64,000 nt of DNA from positions 113,450-177,449 of the forward strand of contig VXIS01000064.1 in NCBI GenBank assembly GCA_008704415.1, in the 5' to 3' direction. Within the stretch, counting starts at the first letter, position 1. Every line of letters starts with the position of its first letter. The notes under the pieces were generated by a model. The model was not told the origin of the DNA. It made no database searches and saw only the letters and a program-made list of their open reading frames with translations. Below are positions 32,734 through 43,440 of this stretch, piece after piece. The stretch is from Sphaerosporella brunnea. Lineage: Eukaryota > Ascomycota > Pezizomycetes > Pezizales > Pyronemataceae. The translations under genes were made by a program, and so were the position numbers.

Positions 32734-33706
32734 ATGTCCCCTACCACCAGGAACCAGCGACGGAAGCGTCAGGACGATATGGCTGAGGCCTCTGCTCCGA
32801 GCACTTCTGCCACCCCTGCGACAAACGGCATCAACGGAAAGTCGAAGCAGTCGAGCAGACACGTCAAATTCGACAGCGACAATGAGGACGATATGGCTGT
32901 TGGGGGCGGCGTTCCGCTGAATGGACATTCTGAGGAGAGTGGCGCTGCCGTTGCAGAGGAGCCGGCCAAGGAGGAAGACGAGGAGGCGGAATCAGACGAC
33001 GATGCGCCGGAAGCTGTGACTACGGGTTCGGGTAGAGAGGCGGTGAAGAAGAAGGAAGAGGATGCCCGCAAGGCAATAGAAGCGTGAGCACACTTTGCGC
33101 GCTTCTAAACTGACGATCACTGACGGCGCAATCAGACAAGAGGAGGCAGCAAAACAGAAGCGGAAACGGCGGGAAGCTATCCTTAAGGAGCAGAAGGTAG
33201 CGGCAACAAAGAGACGAAAGTTGGAGCCCGCCGCCGAGCCATCTAGCAAAGCGGAGGAAGCGCCAGCCAAAGAAACAGAAAACCAGGTCGCGACGATACC
33301 AAAACGCAAGACTCCCACTCTCCTCCCAGAGTCACTCCTGGAGAAGATCGTTGACCGCCCTTCTCGTTCTCTACCGATTAAGAAGAGGGCTGGCGATTTT
33401 GACTCAGAGGAAGAGGGCTCGGGTGGTGAAATGATGGGTTTCGATTTTGACAACGGATCCGACGACGACGACAAACAGGTTGTGAAGAAGAAGCCAAGGA
33501 ACCGAAAATCTAGGCCGAAAACGGAGTTCAAGAAGGGTCCCGTCACTGTGAAGGTGCTGAACGATGACAAGAAGTCGAGGAAGATTTTGATGCCGCCGGC
33601 AAACAAGAAGGTAGCCAAAACCAAGGAGGAGTGGCTGAACGGACGAGGAAAAGTGCAGAGACGAGGCATTGGCGGTGGCATTGGAAGCGTGTTTTCTAGA
33701 AAGTGA
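32734..33706 (+). CDS. Utp16/Bud21-like U3 snoRNA-associated protein
   Basis: Two exons, 32734-33083 and 33136-33706, joined by a 52-nt intron (GTGAGC...ATCAG); 306 residues. The protein is highly charged and disordered. It has an acidic block ending ESDDDAPEAVT, then a helical Lys/Arg/Glu stretch that crosses the intron (EEDARKAIEA to QEEAAKQKRKRREAIL), a PTLLPESLLEKI motif, and a basic end (RRGIGGGIGSVFSRK). The ESDDDAPE...EAAKxxRxxR arrangement and the LLPxxxLE motif fit the Utp16/Bud21 family of 90S pre-ribosome factors acting in the nucleolus. Low complexity makes the assignment moderate rather than certain. Confidence 0.72.
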
Positions 33707-34565
33707 TGGGAGCACTGAGGTCTGAGGCTCGCATCTACATAGACTCTATAATCCAGCAAGTGCGCTCGGAATTGCAGCTGGGGGTGGCACTTCATTCGCA
33801 CGTGTATTCGTGGCGTCCGAACTTGAAGCTTTCACCTGCCCACAAAAACCTCACGTGGCTACAACAATTATCTGGAGCACATTCATCTCTTTAGGGATCG
33901 AATCTTTCGCCTCGCTTGCGTAGGTTATACGTTCGTGACTGTAAGATTTCTAAGGTTTCGCCCAAAAATACCGCGATCTAATACCGCTCAAAAAATACTC
34001 AAAAAATAGCTTTCTCGTGACATTTTTAAATGCGGATCACTCGTTTTCTTTAGCTTTGCTATGGTTTTTCTATAGTTTGACGTAATCTTGGGTAACTTTA
34101 CGTATTTAACTGAAATAGTACCGTACGAAAAAATTGTATATCATCTTCTTAGACCACTACATGCCCTCGAGTGACGGTATATATTGCCTATCCGCTGAAT
34201 TGAAAGTTTCGACACGATTTTGGCGTTCTATTGATAGATGGTTGTTTGTTACAATAGAACATCGACGGGAAGGCCCCACTATGTGCACAGTGCACTTGGC
34301 CGAGATCTACTTCAGCCTAATGGTAGACTGCAGCTTTCCATGATATCCTCTACCCTCTTCATAGAGTACAGCTCTTCCCACTGAGAGAGTTCTCTCACCC
34401 TCTAACTTCTCAAAACCCGGCGTTTCCCGGGAAGTGGCGATACACTCAAGATAGTACTGCTTATCTGAGTGTTAGAAATAGTCCTTGGCTCCCTTCAAAG
34501 TCTCTAGAAGCTTTCTCGATAGTCACGGCTTTGGGTTGTGTCCTGCATGTCAATCGCCTTCTACA
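33707..34565. other. Intergenic, AT-richer, no gene
   Basis: Nothing coding is recognised. The stretch from about 33960 is AT-rich. Confidence 0.5.
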
Positions 34566-34934
34566 TACCGTAGAATCCCGGTAATAACGAAATTTCACAG
34601 ACCCCGAAGTATACTGACACGTACCGTTCAGCGGGCAGTGAAGCTGGGTGGGAAGTGTTTCGACGCGAGCTGGAGTGCAAAGAGGCGACGTGAAAAGTCA
34701 AAAAGACGTCAGCGCTGGAGACAAGGTGGAGACGGGAAAGAGCGAGCGCTCAGGCTGTCGCCGCGGTCTCCATCACCCCGCTCTGTTTAAGGTTTTACTG
34801 ACCACTACCGGTCGAGCACTGTCCAAGCACGTCGCTTCCAACCGCCTCTCACACAGCTTCACTGCCCGCTGAACGGTACGTGTCAGTATACTTCGGGGTC
34901 TGCGAAATTTCGTTATTACCGGGATAATACGGTA
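34566..34934. mobile_element. Foldback MITE, same terminal family as 17156-17509
   Basis: Inverted arms 34566-34646 and 34854-34934 (81 bp, about four mismatches) flank a 207-bp GC-rich centre. The right terminus reads TACCGTATTATCCCGGTA and the left TACCGTAGAATCCCGGTA, against TACCGTATTATTCCGGTA in the other copy. Beyond about 18 bp the arms of the two elements are unrelated. TA dinucleotides lie at both ends. Confidence 0.88.
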
Positions 34935-35109
34935 TTATTCACTGTGACCTCGTTCAGCTCATGATAGACATTCTCTATGTAACTCCGCATAATCGAGAAA
35001 CAAGGTTTGGCCCGAGAAGAAGCTTCAACCAGTTGTCTCTCAATTCTGGATATTGATAGCAAAAATTTACAATTCGTGCCGTTTTTACACATAAAATGTG
35101 AAAAATAAA

Positions 35110-35182
35110 AGCCCCACGCGGGGGTCGAACCCGCAACCTTGAGATTAAGAGTCTCACGCTCTACCGATTGAGCTAGCGAGGC
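35110..35182 (-). tRNA. tRNA-Lys(CTT)
   Basis: An intronless 73-nt cloverleaf reads on the minus strand. The acceptor stem is GCCTCGC with GTGGGGC, the D-arm is AGCTCAATCGGTAGAGC, the anticodon arm is TGAGA CTCTTAA TCTCA with anticodon CTT, and the T-arm includes GGGTTCGACCCC. A and B box sequences are canonical. Confidence 0.95.
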
Positions 35183-35697
35183 AGATTGGTCTTTAATGAT
35201 GATTTAGTAATTACTTAAGGATTTAACACTGTCATCTGTCCCAAAGCTCACCGCTTTTTGTCGTGGCTGGGATGTTTGTCATACGCATTCTATATCACTC
35301 GCATATCTTCAGTTCTGGCTACCATAGTTAGTCATGTTAATAAAGTATTCCGATTGACGATTTTTCCAGGCTAACTACGTATGTACTTAGTATGTAGAGA
35401 GTTTTGTCTGTTTTAAACGGATCATACGCAGACATGGATCAACATGTAACACAACGACATTCGATAGGCGCTGCTGTTGCCTGGAACTATGCAGCAATCA
35501 ATGGCTTTGATTGTTTCCGCATATGTCTCGCCGGTTTGACAAAGCTGCGCGTCGACATCACCCCACACTGGCGACTACACAAAACCTCAACTTTAACTGA
35601 ACCTGCCCCGGCTCCCGTTATAAGTCTTCCGCAGCTTCGATATTTAACTCTCGCGGATTCCATCCATTCTTAGCACCTGTCCGCGAGAAGCGCAATC
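35183..35697. other. Intergenic between tRNA-Lys and the RBR ligase
   Basis: No gene is seen. It should contain the promoter of the plus-strand ligase gene. A short frame at 35404-35673 has no recognisable family. Confidence 0.5.
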
Positions 35698-38590
35698 ATG
35701 TCAAAGCAGCCCTGCAAATACTTCCTCGAGAACAGGTGTAACCGGGGTGCAAACTGTCGTTATTCGCACGACGTCCAGGCAGATGCCATTCGCGGAGGCA
35801 CTGGGAGTGTCCAGGGCCCTTCTGGCGGGCCCCGAAACACCAGGTACCGCCCAGGTATCGTAACCGCAGCCTCAAATGCCGCCCAGCTGGAAGAGGCCAT
35901 CAACGGGCTCATTCTCGAGGCCAAACAGACAATCCCCCAAGGACCACGACGTGCTAAGAACACACGACGCCCAACCAACTCAAGAGCTCCTGCCCAGGTG
36001 CCCGAGGCACAGAAAAATGTATGCCGCATGGTTGTACCGCAAAAACAAGAAACATGGCTAATGTTGATAGGAGCCGCCCCCAGAGCCCCAGAAAGAGGAG
36101 CCTCCAACCCAAGAGCGTATTATGGGTGGGAGCATGCTCGTTCGTTTTGGCCCTGGACTGGAGATCCAATCTCTCTCCTTCACAGATGTAACCTCTCCTA
36201 CAGTAGTGCTCGAAAACTTCCCACAAGGCACGCAACCACAAGAAGTACATAACCTTGCGCTCGCATTCAAGGCGGACCTGCCGAAGCAAGCGGTGCGCCT
36301 GCTTAACAAGGGTGACAAGAGCCAGGCGGTAATACATTTCGAGGACATGGGAGCTGCGAACGCCGCAATCAGGGCTTTAGATGGCAAACTGCACAACGGC
36401 GCTAGTCTCGTCGCCAAAGCCTTGAAGCCAACAGCTGCATCAGAAGATGTGACGAAGATCGAGTGCACGTGGTTCCAGCCCGCAAAGGCCGCCTATTTAC
36501 AGTTTGTGTCCGAGGCAGCAGCGGCAGCGGCCCTTGCGACGGGCAGAACCAAAGAGATCCGTGGGCGTCGTATTAAGCCTCTGGCTCAGAGTCCGAGGCC
36601 CAGATTTGCGCGGCCTTATTCCGTGCTGCTTCTTAACCTGGACTTGGAAACTACCGAGGAAGATCTGCGGGGAATTTTCACGTTTGACGCCATGACGATG
36701 AAGGATGCAAAGTTCAATGTGCCGCGCGAAGATACGATTGCATACATCCGAAGTCTCTTCGATGGAACGAGGATCAAGGACTTGAGGGCCTTATCACAGC
36801 CTCATGACGACCTGCAGAGAATAGTGATCACGGTGGAGAGCGCGGAGGATGCCAGACGCTTTCACAGACAATATGAGGGCAAGAAGCATGAGTTTCTGGG
36901 ACAGACGACGCTGGGACTTAACCTTACGTATTCAGCCACTTTCAAAATACCGAGTGACATCTATAAGGCGATTAAGGGCGAGGTGGATGCTCTGGCGAAG
37001 GAGGAGAGGGAGAAGGAGAAGGCTCATAGAGATGCCAAGGGGAAGGATGAGGACGCTCCCGCGAGATTGCTGATTCACGACAGGCATATGCCGGTTTCCA
37101 TCGGTGTTCACGGGAAGGGACGGCCTGCGGTCGTCAGAGTCAAGACAGCTATACAGAAGCTCTTGAGAGGTGAGATAGTATGTGGCGAAGATGGACAGGC
37201 GTTGTGGGATCCTGCTCTGAGAGGCCCGGATGGTAGACGGATCATCCTCAACATCAAGAACCAGACGGGTGTGTACATCAACTGTGATGCCCGAAACCAA
37301 CGCCTAACACTATACGGATCCTTGGAAACACGGACGGCTGCCAAGATCGAGCTCGCGGAGGAATACCAGAAGCTTTTGAACCGCCAATTTGAGATTCCGC
37401 TTTATAATCATGCCTACCAGAACTTGATCCGAGGAGGATTGAACGCAGTTCAAGAACATCTGGGTGCCGATAAGGTCATTCTCGATGTCACTCGAAGGGT
37501 GCTTGTCGTCCGGTGCAGCCCAGCAGAACTCGAAAAGGTCAGAAGCCTCGTGATCAAACCTTCCAAAGCAGCACAGAAACGTGCCGAAAACGCAGCCACG
37601 AGTGAAGGGAGCTGTCCAGTCTGCCTCGAAACCGCCACAGAACCGATCAAGGGACAATGCGGGCATGTCTACTGCAAGAGCTGTGCCCAAGAATATGTCC
37701 GCTCCGTACTCACCACACAACAATACCCGATTATCTGTTTTGGCGAGGACGCAACTTGCAACGCGGGCTTCAGCATCGGCGTCGTCAAAAGCCTCCTTCC
37801 CGCCGCAGATGTGGACCGCCTCTTTGAACGCGGGTTCATGGCGTACATACAGAAGCGTCCACTTGAATATTCGTTCTGCCCAACGCCGGATTGCAGCACA
37901 GTCTACAGCGTCACCACCACCGGCGCCGTTTTCACCTGCTCGCAATGTTTCGTCGGCATCTGCACCACCTGCAAGACGGAATGCCACGAAGGGCAGACCT
38001 GCGAGGAATACCAGATCGCCACCAATCCGGAACTCGACGAGAAAAAGCTACAGGAGTGGAAAGAAAAGTCCGGCGTCAAGAAATGTCCAAATTGCAAAGC
38101 CAGCGTCGAAAAGAACGACGGGTGCCACCACATGACCTGCATCCTCTGCCGCGCGCATTGGTGTTGGCTCTGTACCCAGAGCTTTCCAACGGGAGAGGAG
38201 GTCTACGAACACTTGGGATCGTGTAACGGCCAACTGCAAGAGAACCCGACGCCGCTCGCAAGACCGCCGGCGTTTGATTGGCAGCTCCATGGTGACGACG
38301 AGGATTTTGATTATTTTCCCCGGCCACACCAGCAAGAGCGAGTGGCTGAGGCCGTAGAGCAGCAAGAGCGGCAGAGAGCAGTGTTGGAGGAAGATGAGCG
38401 GCGGCGGCGGTTGGCAGATGAGCACCGGCGGCAGGCGGCAGAGAGGTTGAGACTGGTTGAGGTCAACAGATGGCATGAAGAGATCCAGGCTAGGCGCGTA
38501 TACTACCAGCGAATGGAAGAACAGAGGCAGAGGCAGGCTAGAGAGGCGGAGGCCAGACGCAATCAAGGTGGGTTTTGTTGCATCATGTGA
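35698..38590 (+). CDS. RBR-type E3 ubiquitin ligase with CCCH zinc finger and CaaX end
   Basis: Two exons, 35698-36018 and 36071-38590 (52-nt intron), 946 residues. A CCCH finger lies at residues 6-24 (C-x7-C-x5-C-x3-H: PCKYFLENRC, then GANCRYSH). RRM-like segments follow (PTVVLENFPQGT; YSVLLLNLDLETTEEDLRGI). A middle region resembles the part preceding RBR domains in plant DEAH11/12 proteins (ILNIKNQTGVYINCDARN). RING1 starts near residue 621 (CPVCLETATEPIKGQCGH), then IBR, then RING2 near 778 (CPNCKASVEKNDGCHHMTC) whose DGC cysteine would be the thioester-forming residue. A charged coiled coil precedes the terminal CCIM, a CaaX-type prenylation motif. Role: ubiquitin transfer, probably RNA-linked and membrane-targeted by inference. 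Confidence 0.92.
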
Positions 38591-38756
38591 AGGGATTTCT
38601 AGCATTTTTTTCTTCTTGGTGGGTTTTTGGGTTTTGGAATTGTTAACGCAAGTTGTATGGCATCGAAGGGAATTTTGGCACAATGCTTGTTTCGTATTCG
38701 AGGAAAATGCAGTTTAACACATGGCGATCACACTCCCACAACAAGTTGGAGAGCAT

Positions 38757-39395
38757 TTACTCTTCCTCATCCTCTCCATCGTCATCGTAAAAACCGGTAA
38801 AGTCGTCTTCTTCAACGTTGTAGAAGGTAATCTGGAGAACGCGCTTGGAGGAGACGACACGAAGCCAGTCACGAAGCCGGTGCTTCTTGAGGAACTTCTT
38901 GGTGCTATGCGAAACCACCGTTAGCAACAAAGCTTCGACAGGTACAGGAGTGCCAGGGGCTCAACATACAGCCACTTCAAGTAGCGACTAGAGAACTGGA
39001 TGTGGGCGACAATGACGATCTTGCTCTCGCCCTCCTGGGAGATCTTGACAACATCTCCGAGGTTACCGATGCGACCCTCAACCTTGATCTTGTCATGCAG
39101 GAACTTCTCGAGCTCAGCGACATCGAGGATCATGTCGGAGACAGGCTGGGAGGCATCAATCACGAACTATCATATCATCCCCCCATTTGTCGGTTTGTTT
39201 AATTATCCAAGAAGCGAGAAGTGCGTTGAGGGTTCACATACCTTGTGAGTGACCTTCTCTTTCTTCTTTCCGCCCTTGGTAGTCTTCTGTATTCCATTTT
39301 TATCAGTAATCTGCCTACTGATCATCCCCGGTCAAGAAAGAGAACATCGTCTCTTTCTCAGCCGACCCAGGAGGAGGGCGTACGATGGGAGCCAT
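38757..39395 (-). CDS. RPL22: 60S ribosomal protein L22
   Basis: Cytosolic large-subunit protein. Four exons: 39395-39384, 39286-39242, 39166-38970 and 38904-38757; 133 residues. The first coding exon is 12 nt (MAPI) and joins to KTTKGGKKKEKVTHK, then FVIDASQPVSDMILDV. The family core DKIKVEGRIGNLGDVVKIS, IQFSSRYLKWLTKKFLKK and HRLRDWLRVVSSKRVLQITF is clear, with the usual acidic C-terminus (DDDGEDEEE). The start is supported because the frame upstream of exon 2 lacks another suitable ATG. Two CCCTAA strings (TTAGGG on the coding strand) lie about 150 bp upstream, fitting ribosomal-protein gene control. Confidence 0.95.
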
Positions 39396-39945
39396 TATGT
39401 TTTCGTGAGGGGTCGGCGGATGGATGCAAAGTAGTGGTTAACCTGCACGGCGCTGTTGTCGATGTGTCGTCGTTTGGTTTGAACTTCACGATGGGGGCGC
39501 TTTTGTAGGACTGAGAAGTCACGGCTACTTTCAATGTAGATACCCTAAGCCCTAATATATTTAAAGGGTAAAGACTGAACTTTTTGCTATGAACTATAGC
39601 CTGACCTTAAATCAGACATTCTTTCCGATTGATTCATTGTGATTCATGTCATTGAGTGAGGGCCTATGCTTGGCATTTGGTGGGTGATAATGTATGAGCG
39701 AGCTTGGGTACTAAAAGGTATACACCTAAGAGTTTGATAGTAACGTGCATCCGCATCGCCAATGGTTTTTGGGGTGGTGAATTTCACAGTGAAAGAATCA
39801 TTTGATCCCTATACTTTACATTGAACAACTAAAAAAGAAGGAACAAACACAAGCCCACACGAGAGATCACCAGATGCAAAAAGGACGTATAACCCGACGA
39901 TTCACATCTATTAAAGAACGAAGGAAGCAAGTAAACCTTTCATCC
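39396..39945. other. Intergenic: RPL22 promoter and RPN1 3' region
   Basis: No gene is seen apart from the TTAGGG boxes noted separately. Confidence 0.55.
39543..39555 (-). promoter_or_regulatory. Twin TTAGGG boxes upstream of RPL22
   Basis: CCCTAA occurs at 39543-39548 and 39550-39555 (TTAGGG on the transcribed-gene strand), about 150 bp before the RPL22 start. Tbf1-type factors bind TTAGGG in ribosomal-protein promoters of several ascomycete yeasts; the role here is inferred. Confidence 0.5.
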
Positions 39946-42900
39946 CTAGTTCTCGGCACCCTGCCACTTGGGGTTTTTCTATACACGAATATGTTAGTAA
40001 GGTGAAAGTCGGAAGGAGAAGGGGAAAGGTTGTATTACCTTTAGCACAACCAAACCCTCGAGCGTGTGGCTCAATGCGATATACTCCTCATCTTCCAACT
40101 CGGCCCTCTCACCGTACGACAATAACACGGGTGTGTTGTGTGTCTGCCATCCGGTGATCGTCTTTGGTCGTCCAGCCTGTCCAACCACGTCTACTGCCTG
40201 TCCTACTCGGACGCTAGCAGGCAGCGGCTTCATGTCCTCGTCCAAGGTAATCAAGAACCGGGGATGCATGGCCGGCGCCAGGAAGTAGAGGAGGTAGTGG
40301 TGTTGGTCCAAGACGACTGCACAACAGTTAGTATACGTGGTAACTACTTGATACAGCGTTGTACTTACGACTCCTAGCCTCAGTCAAACTGACGAGAACC
40401 GTCAACAAGGAGGCCACCGATACCCGGCTCATCACACTCCGTTCGCTGTGGAAGGGGTTGATGTTGAGAGTTCCCTTGCCCATGTGCAACAAACCCTGCG
40501 CGATCCGCACCATGAAAAGAGCGTTGGGGTCTCGGTGGTAGTAACTTGCTAATTGCCGCAGCAACTGAGCCAACCTAGCGTTGTTGGAACCGGCACCCAC
40601 GAGACCCATGGCGAAGACGGCATTCACGGCAACGTCGATGTCGTTGTCATGGGAATATCGAGATAGAGTGTCGTAAACCTTCATCTGTGGGTTGGATGCG
40701 TTGAGGAAACCCATTGCAAGAGGAACCATCTTCCTGATGATGGGATCACCGTAGTGCATCAAGTGACCAAACGCTCTCAGCGCCATCTCGGCGCCGATAT
40801 CTTCGCCCATGGTGATAACAGCCATTCCAAGGACAGCGTACGCTTGGTACAGATCTTCACCCTTGTTCTCCTCTTCAAGGTCGTGGTGCTTGTTGCACAA
40901 AACAAGCAGGCTCTGGTACTTCATGACATTGCCAGTTCCAGCATACGCACAAGCATCAACCAGCACGCTGGTAGCCTTGCCAATCGGTTGGGGGATAGCC
41001 TTCAGCACCTCAAGAGTAGCATCCGCATCTTCCTGTCGGCCGACGTACAACAATGCCAATCCAAGAGAAAGGAACTGACTCCACTTAGTCTTGAGCTGGG
41101 CCTCGTCCCTCTCAGTGATAGCTTGCAAGATAACCCCGGCAACATCACCATCGCCCGAGCCCACAAAGATCATACCGAGAGCCAACGCTGCCATGGCGGA
41201 TATGTCGAGCTCCAGGGAGGAGTCAGCCAAGATAGGTACCAAAAGCTCCCGCAATCCCTCTCCTTGAGACCCGGCATATGCCAATCCAAGACCCATAATG
41301 GACATCTTCTTGATTTGAGGAACTTTGCTGTGAAGGTACTGTTCATCGGACAACAAAGCCAACGCAGGGTCGGTTTCGGACCGCACACCAGAGTTGACAA
41401 TTCCGACCGCCAGGGCGGCACCAGCCTACAGTATAATTTAGTACACACCGCCAAAAGAAGTAGTCGCCGGGAACTGACCTTAATGTTATTATCCTGGGAC
41501 TCCATGAACCGGAAAATCACACCGAGACCAACATCCACGTTCCACTGATGAATCATGCCGATGCTCGCGGTTGCACTCAACATTCCTGCGTCTTTGTTCT
41601 TGTACACCCAGCTGTTGCTATCATCTTCTGTCAGCATCAACTTGTCATTGGTGAAACCAGCGTTGATGAAGCTATTAACGAAGCTGTTAGCTAGGTTCTG
41701 CTTGGCGCTGTCCACGGAGACGGGTCCTCGGGCGTTTTCAAGGTGCGATTTGTAAATGTCTTCAGGCGTCTTCGGGTCAAGAATGTTGAGCTCTTTACCG
41801 AGCGCTAGGAAGTGCTCCGACAATCGTGAGTTGTTAAGGCATTCGGCAATGTTCTCATCATCGGTTTCAATTCGAATCCCCCCCCTTGCGATCAAGAACG
41901 CCAACTGCTTCTTCAGCGCCGGGTCACTGGTGGCGTCAAAGTCCTCCTGCACAAGTTCTACGTCGTTAAGACGAATAGCAAGAGTCATAGCTTGGGCCAA
42001 CTGATCATATTTACGGTAAATGGTGTGCGCGGTTCGGAGGGTAGTGATGTCGTCGGGAATCGAGAGAAGAGGCACCATGCTGACCATGTACAAACACACA
42101 CGGGCATAGGTATTTTCGTCCAGGAACGGAACAATGTCTGCGATGCTGTCAATTTCAAACAGCAAATCCGCTGCATCGGCCTCGGCATTGTGCTTCAAGA
42201 AAAAGGGCACTAGAGACAATGCCAGGTCGTGTAGGTGCTTCGTATCCTCATCGTTCGACTGTTTCTTCGCAAAATCCGTGCCGATTTCCAACGCCAAATG
42301 CCTCACGTACTCGTGACCCCAGGCGCCGGGGTCCTTTGTCGGCGCAAGTAGTCTGTATTTAAGAGAGTCGAGTCGGTTTTCGTCTGAATATGTCATACCA
42401 AGGACCGAAAGGATATCGGCGAATGCCACCTGGAGGTCTTTAGTGTTGCGGCTCGGATAAAATCCAACCTCCAACGCACCTTATCCTCGCCCTCCTCCCA
42501 CTTTTCGAAAAGCGCCGTCAAGGTATCGTAGTGAGGGCGCAGGAACTTGAGAGGTTTAGGGACGGCGGTCATGGACGAAGTCGATGTCCTTATGAACTCT
42601 CGGATCTGGTCGAGTGACGGCTTGTACAGTTCCTTCTTGCCCTCCTGTCGTGACGCAGCATCAGCATTTACGAAGCTCCATCTAGCACCGATGGTTTGCG
42701 AACCTCTAACCGCTGCACAAGCATCTCAAGATCAGACTTGAGCTGCTGGTCCTCCTCAGACAGCTCTACTGCACGTTAGCAAGCTCCCCCACCTCTCAAG
42801 CACAGGAAGTACAGCACTGCCGCATACCCTCTGGAACCTCATCCTTCTTGTCCTTCTTGTCGCCATTTGTACCCTTCGCGTTCGATGCCTTATCTTTTGC

Positions 42901-42963
42901 GGGGGTGTCAACGGACTTGCCCTTTCCCTTGTCGACAGTAGTTGACTTGTCGTCTTTCGCCAT
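39946..42963 (-). CDS. RPN1: 26S proteasome regulatory subunit RPN1
   Basis: Largest non-ATPase subunit of the proteasome base, docking shuttle receptors and Ubp6. Seven exons: 42963-42828, 42765-42704, 42644-42480, 42429-41479, 41425-40369, 40316-40039 and 39978-39946; 893 residues. A Lys/Asp-rich N-terminus leads into [20 protein letters not shown], then [10 protein letters not shown] and [27 protein letters not shown] repeats are visible in the middle ([51 protein letters not shown]). The end spans small exons: LEGLVVLK joins to [10 protein letters not shown]. The second intron has a GTTCGC donor. Length and architecture are normal; identity is certain. Confidence 0.95.
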
Positions 42964-43440
42964 CACGGCAGTGTGCGGATTGAGCTGATGAGGTTTGTTT
43001 CGCGGGAAATGGAGCTGGTGGAAGGAATGAGGAGGTAAGACTCGACTGATAGGATGTTGAATTGTGGGGTCGGTAGATGGAGGTCAAATGCGTTGATGGA
43101 TTAGAGGTGTTTGTTGGATGGGGGAGGGAAAGAGCGGGCGGCGGTGGGAACCTCAGAGGATCGACGTAGGGTTACACACAACATTGGTTACTCAGCAGCT
43201 GCTGCAAACAGCTCTGGAGCGAGTTATCAGCATACCAGCCCGCGTCGATCATAGAAAATCATCATCAGCTGGAATAGAGAGTTATCTCGACAAACGATAT
43301 CGCGCCCGACCCCTCTGCATAGACCCCGCCGCCTATCGTCGCCATATCCCGGCTCAGCGCAGCGAGCTCAAGGTTCTGGAAAAGCTGCTCGAATTCTCCC
43401 CGTCAAACTTGCATCTACACGCGCAGAGCCCCCGACGGGG
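42964..43440. other. Divergent promoter region, RPN1 / glycosyltransferase
   Basis: No gene is seen. I looked for the yeast proteasome control element GGTGGCAAA and did not find it. Confidence 0.5.

Noticed and set aside
42964..43440. Proteasome control element (GGTGGCAAA) for RPN1
   Set aside because: Searched on both strands of the upstream region and not found.
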